Assembly (NCBI RefSeq): GCF_002836595.1
Contig: NZ_PJBB01000003.1
Span: 1,239,001-1,303,000 of the forward strand
Reading direction: 5' to 3'
DNA: 64,000 nt
Source of the DNA: Tenacibaculum sp. Bg11-29
GTDB lineage: Bacteria > Bacteroidota > Bacteroidia > Flavobacteriales > Flavobacteriaceae
Made by a program: the position numbers and the translations under genes. The notes below the pieces were generated by a model that was not told the origin of the DNA, made no database searches, and worked only from the letters and a program-made list of their open reading frames with translations. Shown here piece by piece: positions 61,195 through 64,000 of the stretch. The stretch's first letter is position 1. Each line of letters opens with the position of its first letter.

Positions 61195-61515
61195 TTAAAG
61201 CATTCCTAATTCTAACTTCGCTTCTTCGCTCATCATATCTTGTGTCCATGTAGGATCAAAAGTGATTTCTACTTCACAAGCATTAATCTCTTCTAATGAC
61301 TTCACCTTTTCTTCAATATCTACAGGTAAGCTTTCGGCTACAGGGCAATTTGGTGAGGTTAAAGTCATTAATATTTTAGCATCGTTTTCTTCAGAAACAA
61401 ATACGTCATAAATTAATCCCAATTCATAAATATCTACAGGAATCTCAGGATCGTAAATTGTTTTTAAAACACGTACTATTTTATCTCCTAAATCGTCTAA
61501 TTCTTTATCTGTCAT
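61195..61515 (-). CDS. DUF59/MIP18-domain iron-sulfur assembly protein (SufT-like)
   Basis: A 106-aa single-domain protein of the MIP18/DUF59 family. The conserved IYDPEIPVDIYELGLIYDV lies at about residues 20-38 and the TSPNCPVAESLPVDIE loop, with the conserved cysteine C57, near residue 52. FDPTWTQDMMSEEAK at the end matches the family's 'PPWT.DMI...AR'. It assists maturation of iron-sulfur proteins. It sits 11 bases downstream of sufE, so joint transcription is likely, and is commonly called SufT or PaaD-like. No Fe-S cluster is required by the family itself. Confidence 0.9.
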   Translation of the reverse strand: MTDKELDDLGDKIVRVLKTIYDPEIPVDIYELGLIYDVFVSEENDAKILMTLTSPNCPVAESLPVDIEEKVKSLEEINACEVEITFDPTWTQDMMSEEAKLELGML

Positions 61516-61526
61516 TTTCTGCTTCT

Positions 61527-61952
61527 TTAATTCGTTAATTTTGATTGTTGTGCAATGGCATACATTTTTATTTGTTTAACCATCGATACTAATCCGTTTG
61601 CACGTGTTGGACTTAAATGTTCTTTCAATCCAATTTCATCTATAAAGCTGGTTTCAGCTTTTATAATGTTTTGTGGAGTTTGGTTTGAAAAGACTCTTAA
61701 TAATAAAGCTACAATACCTTTTGTTAAAATAGCGTCACTATCTGCTGTGAACTCGATAGTATCGTTTTTTAACTCAGAATATAGCCATACTTTAGATTGA
61801 CACCCTTTAATTAAATTTTCATCTAATTTATACGTATCATTTATTATAGGTAACGATTTTCCTAAGTCTATAATATACTCATAACGCTCCATCCAGTCAT
61901 CAAACATAGAAAACTCGTCAATAATTTCTTCTTGTATTTCTTTGATAGTCAT
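61527..61952 (-). CDS. sufE: Cysteine desulfuration protein SufE
   Basis: A 141-aa SufE. It accepts persulfide sulfur from the cysteine desulfurase SufS on a conserved cysteine and hands it to SufB. That cysteine is in LIKGCQSKVWL, about residue 51. Other family marks are FDDWMERYEYIIDLGKSLP near residue 17, DSDAILTKGIVALLLRVFS near 72 and HLSPTRANGLVSMV near 113. The core sufBCDS genes are not in the window. It is the first gene of the minus-strand operon. A -7-like box (TAATTTTG) lies at 62008-62001 and the divergent PfkB gene has its own at 61963. Confidence 0.94.
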   Translation of the reverse strand: MTIKEIQEEIIDEFSMFDDWMERYEYIIDLGKSLPIINDTYKLDENLIKGCQSKVWLYSELKNDTIEFTADSDAILTKGIVALLLRVFSNQTPQNIIKAETSFIDEIGLKEHLSPTRANGLVSMVKQIKMYAIAQQSKLTN

Positions 61953-61962
61953 TTTTTAAAAC

Positions 61963-61970
61963 TATTTTTG
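61963..61970 (+). promoter_or_regulatory. Predicted -7 box for the PfkB-family gene
   Basis: TATTTTTG, 56 bases before the ATG at 62026. The minus-strand counterpart for sufE (TAATTTTG) at 62008-62001 makes overlapping divergent promoters. Confidence 0.45.
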
Positions 61971-62025
61971 CGCTGTCTAAAGACACGTTATTTAAAAGTG
62001 CAAAATTACAGTAAAAAAATAAGAA

Positions 62026-62952
62026 ATGAGTAAATTATTAGCAGTTGGTACAGTTGCATTTGATGCTATTGAAACACCTTTTGGGAAAACAGATAAAATA
62101 TTAGGAGGTTCAGGAACTTTTGTTGGTTTGGCAGCTTCTCAGTTTGGAGTTAAAACAGGTGTGGTTTCTGTAGTTGGAGGCGATTTTCCTCAGTCATATT
62201 TAGATATGATGAATAATAAAGGAATTAATACTGATGGTATTGAAGTTGTTAAAGAAGGAAAAACTTTCTTTTGGAGCGGTAAATATCACAACGATATGAA
62301 TTCTCGCGATACTTTAGTTACTGAGTTAAATGTATTAGAGCATTTTCAACCAGTAGTACCAGAAGAATTTAAAGATGCAGGTATTGTAATGTTAGGTAAT
62401 TTACACCCATTAACACAAGCATCAGTTTTAGATCAAATGATAGAGAGACCAAAATTGGTAGTATTGGATACTATGAATTTTTGGATGGATATTGCTTTAG
62501 CAGATTTACATACGGTTTTAAAACGTGTAGATGTTATTACAATTAATGATGAAGAGGCACGACAATTAAGTGGAGAATATTCGTTGGTGAATGCAGCTAA
62601 GAAGATTCATGAAATGGGGCCAAAATATGTGGTGATTAAAAAAGGAGAACACGGAGCTTTGTTATTTAATGAAGGAAAAATGTTCTTTGCACCAGCATTG
62701 CCATTAGCAGAGGTGTTTGATCCAACCGGAGCAGGAGATACATTTGCAGGAGGTTTTTGTGGGTATTTAGCAAAAACAGAAGATGTTTCGTTTGAAAATA
62801 TGAAAAATGGAATTATCTATGGTTCTAATTTAGCTTCTTTCTGTGTTGAAAAATTTGGAACACAGCGAATGGAAGAGCTAACAAAAGATGAAGTCCTTAC
62901 GCGCTTGCAGTCTTTTAAAGAACTAACACAATTTGATATAGAATTATCATAA
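62026..62952 (+). CDS. PfkB-family carbohydrate/nucleoside kinase
   Basis: A 308-aa ribokinase-like sugar or nucleoside kinase. The glycine-rich N-terminal motif ILGGSGTFVGLAASQFG lies near residue 25, and the C-terminal signature DPTGAGDTFAGGFCGYL near residue 229 holds the catalytic aspartate (D in GAGD). VVIKKGEHGALLF near residue 201 forms the ATP-binding strand. Its length is typical. Substrate cannot be fixed from sequence (ribose, fructose phosphate, adenosine and others are all possible). It lies directly upstream of purF with a terminator between, so a purine link is only suggestive. Confidence 0.92.
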   Translation: MSKLLAVGTVAFDAIETPFGKTDKILGGSGTFVGLAASQFGVKTGVVSVVGGDFPQSYLDMMNNKGINTDGIEVVKEGKTFFWSGKYHNDMNSRDTLVTELNVLEHFQPVVPEEFKDAGIVMLGNLHPLTQASVLDQMIERPKLVVLDTMNFWMDIALADLHTVLKRVDVITINDEEARQLSGEYSLVNAAKKIHEMGPKYVVIKKGEHGALLFNEGKMFFAPALPLAEVFDPTGAGDTFAGGFCGYLAKTEDVSFENMKNGIIYGSNLASFCVEKFGTQRMEELTKDEVLTRLQSFKELTQFDIELS

Positions 62953-62955
62953 ATG

Positions 62956-62983
62956 AAAATCCGCGCTTTTTGCTGCGGATTTT
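62956..62983 (+). terminator. Terminator between the PfkB gene and purF
   Basis: AAAATCCGC and GCGGATTTT pair around a 10-base loop, followed by T residues. Confidence 0.85.
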
Positions 62984-63028
62984 TTATAAAATAAAACAAC
63001 AACAACACGCAATTAAATATTTTATCAA

Positions 63029-64000
63029 ATGAGTGACGCTATTAAACATGAATGTGGTATTGCAATGGTTCGTTTATTAAAACCATTACAATATTATAAA
63101 GATAAATATGGAACCGCATTTTATGGTGTGAATAAAATGTATTTGTTAATGGAAAAACAGCACAATCGTGGTCAAGACGGTGCAGGTTTAGCAAGTATTA
63201 AATTTAATGTAGAGCCAGGTACAAGATATATTAGTAGAATTCGATCTAATCAGCCACAACCGATTAAAGATATTTTTGGGAAAATTAATGAAAGAATTAA
63301 TGGTGTTTTAGAAGAGAACGCTGATAAAGTAAATGATACTAAATGGCAAGAAGAGAATGTGCCATACTTAGGAAACTTATTTTTAGGACATGTTCGTTAT
63401 GGTACTTTTGGAGGAAATTCTATAGAAAATGTACATCCTTTTCTGCGTCAAAGTAATTGGAAACATCAAAGTTTAATGGTTGCGGGTAACTTTAATATGA
63501 CCAACTCTAGGCAGTTAATGGAAGATTTAGTTGATCTAGGTCAGCATCCTAAAGAGTTTACTGATACTGTTACTGTAATGGAAAAAATAGGCCATTTTTT
63601 GGAAGATGAAGTTTCAGAACTTTATTTAAAAGCAAAAGAAGCGGGTTTTAGTAAAAGAAATGCGTCACCATTTATAGAAGAACATTTAAATATTCAACGA
63701 ATCTTACAACGTTCAGCTAAAAATTGGGATGGTGGTTATGCAATGGCTGGATTGCTAGGTCATGGAGATGCTTTTGTATTAAGAGATCCGTCTGCTATTC
63801 GCCCAGCTTTTTATTATCAAGATGATGAAGTAGTTGTTGTTGCTTCAGAGCGTCCTGCAATTCAAACAGTATTTAATGTAGATATTGATAAAATTAAAGA
63901 AATTGATAGAGGACATGCGTTAATTATTAAAAAGAGTGGAGAAACATCAATGGCTCCTGTTTTAGAACAACGCGTTAAAAAAGCATGTTCATTTGAGCGT
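63029..64000 (+). CDS. purF: Amidophosphoribosyltransferase, 5' part
   Basis: Partial: ATG at 63029, open to the window end (324 codons seen; Bacteroidota forms are about 630 aa). It catalyses the first step of purine synthesis, forming phosphoribosylamine from PRPP and glutamine. The N-terminal Ntn glutaminase domain starts MSDAIKHECGIA, with the nucleophile C9 exposed after removal of an eight-residue propeptide. Family marks are HNRGQDGAGL, LGHVRYGTFGG, ENVHPF, AGNFNMTN and DGGYAMAGLLGHGDAF with RDPSAIRPAFYY. The long insertion around residues 75-110 fits the large Bacteroidota subtype. The PRPP-binding domain lies beyond the edge. Confidence 0.95.
   Translation, partial: MSDAIKHECGIAMVRLLKPLQYYKDKYGTAFYGVNKMYLLMEKQHNRGQDGAGLASIKFNVEPGTRYISRIRSNQPQPIKDIFGKINERINGVLEENADKVNDTKWQEENVPYLGNLFLGHVRYGTFGGNSIENVHPFLRQSNWKHQSLMVAGNFNMTNSRQLMEDLVDLGQHPKEFTDTVTVMEKIGHFLEDEVSELYLKAKEAGFSKRNASPFIEEHLNIQRILQRSAKNWDGGYAMAGLLGHGDAFVLRDPSAIRPAFYYQDDEVVVVASERPAIQTVFNVDIDKIKEIDRGHALIIKKSGETSMAPVLEQRVKKACSFER

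Overview
The window comes from a marine Flavobacteriaceae-type genome (Bacteroidota; Tenacibaculum/Polaribacter-like, genus not provable from here). The evidence is the low G+C content, start regions without Shine-Dalgarno sequences but with TAnnTTTG -7 boxes, a complete Na+-translocating NQR operon, type IX secretion (T9SS) cargo with Por-type C-terminal tails, a T9SS Plug protein, and family markers such as DUF6428, DUF3667, DUF3078 and DUF2480. No tRNA, rRNA, CRISPR array, insertion sequence or prophage was recognised.

Layout. 1-1.8 kb: a fatty acid desaturase cut by the window edge, and rsmG. 1.8-3.3 kb: an ArsR-controlled operon (arsR, DUF6428, CX5R phosphatase/arsenate reductase) with two copies of a palindromic operator. 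3.4-6.8 kb: a LysR regulator divergent from a quinone reductase-like flavoprotein, a lipoprotein and a GlcG/HbpS-like gene, flanked by inverted copies of a dispersed intergenic repeat. 6.8-12.7 kb: RhlE-type helicase, chromate transporter, a HpaII-like type II restriction-modification pair and a glutaminase. 13-18.4 kb: YceI protein, M16 protease and pruA. 18.8-25.3 kb: a three-gene envelope operon including two DUF4836-like paralogues, then DUF3667, ApaG and the T9SS Plug protein. 25.4-31.5 kb: nqrABCDEF.

31.7-45.4 kb is the most unusual part. A three-gene signalling operon (separate seven-helix membrane sensor, HisKA_2 kinase, LytTR response regulator) is followed by two co-oriented cassettes. 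Each cassette has a giant T9SS-secreted multidomain protein (1853 and 1705 aa) and, 14 bases after it, a 56-aa protein with a leader-like N-terminus and an identical C-terminal decapeptide. The cassettes share leader elements, near-identical sorting-tail DNA and homologous terminators. Synonymous changes outnumber replacements 9 to 2 between the two mini-genes, so the peptide appears to be under selection.

45.7-49.5 kb: a DEVD-box helicase, a 119-aa orphan, a 33-aa ORF, a uracil-DNA glycosylase family protein and hflX. 49.7-58 kb: a repeated module of signal-peptide-bearing TonB-C-domain proteins (three) and TonB-dependent receptors (two). 58.3-64 kb: a perfect 32-bp-arm inverted repeat, a CNNM/CorC-type transporter, DUF3078, DUF2480, a SufT-like DUF59 protein, SufE, a PfkB-family kinase and the 5' part of purF.

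Themes are sodium bioenergetics, outer-membrane secretion and uptake, and surface proteins. The link between the LytTR circuit and the secreted cassettes is an inference from position and shared leader sequence, not a demonstrated fact.
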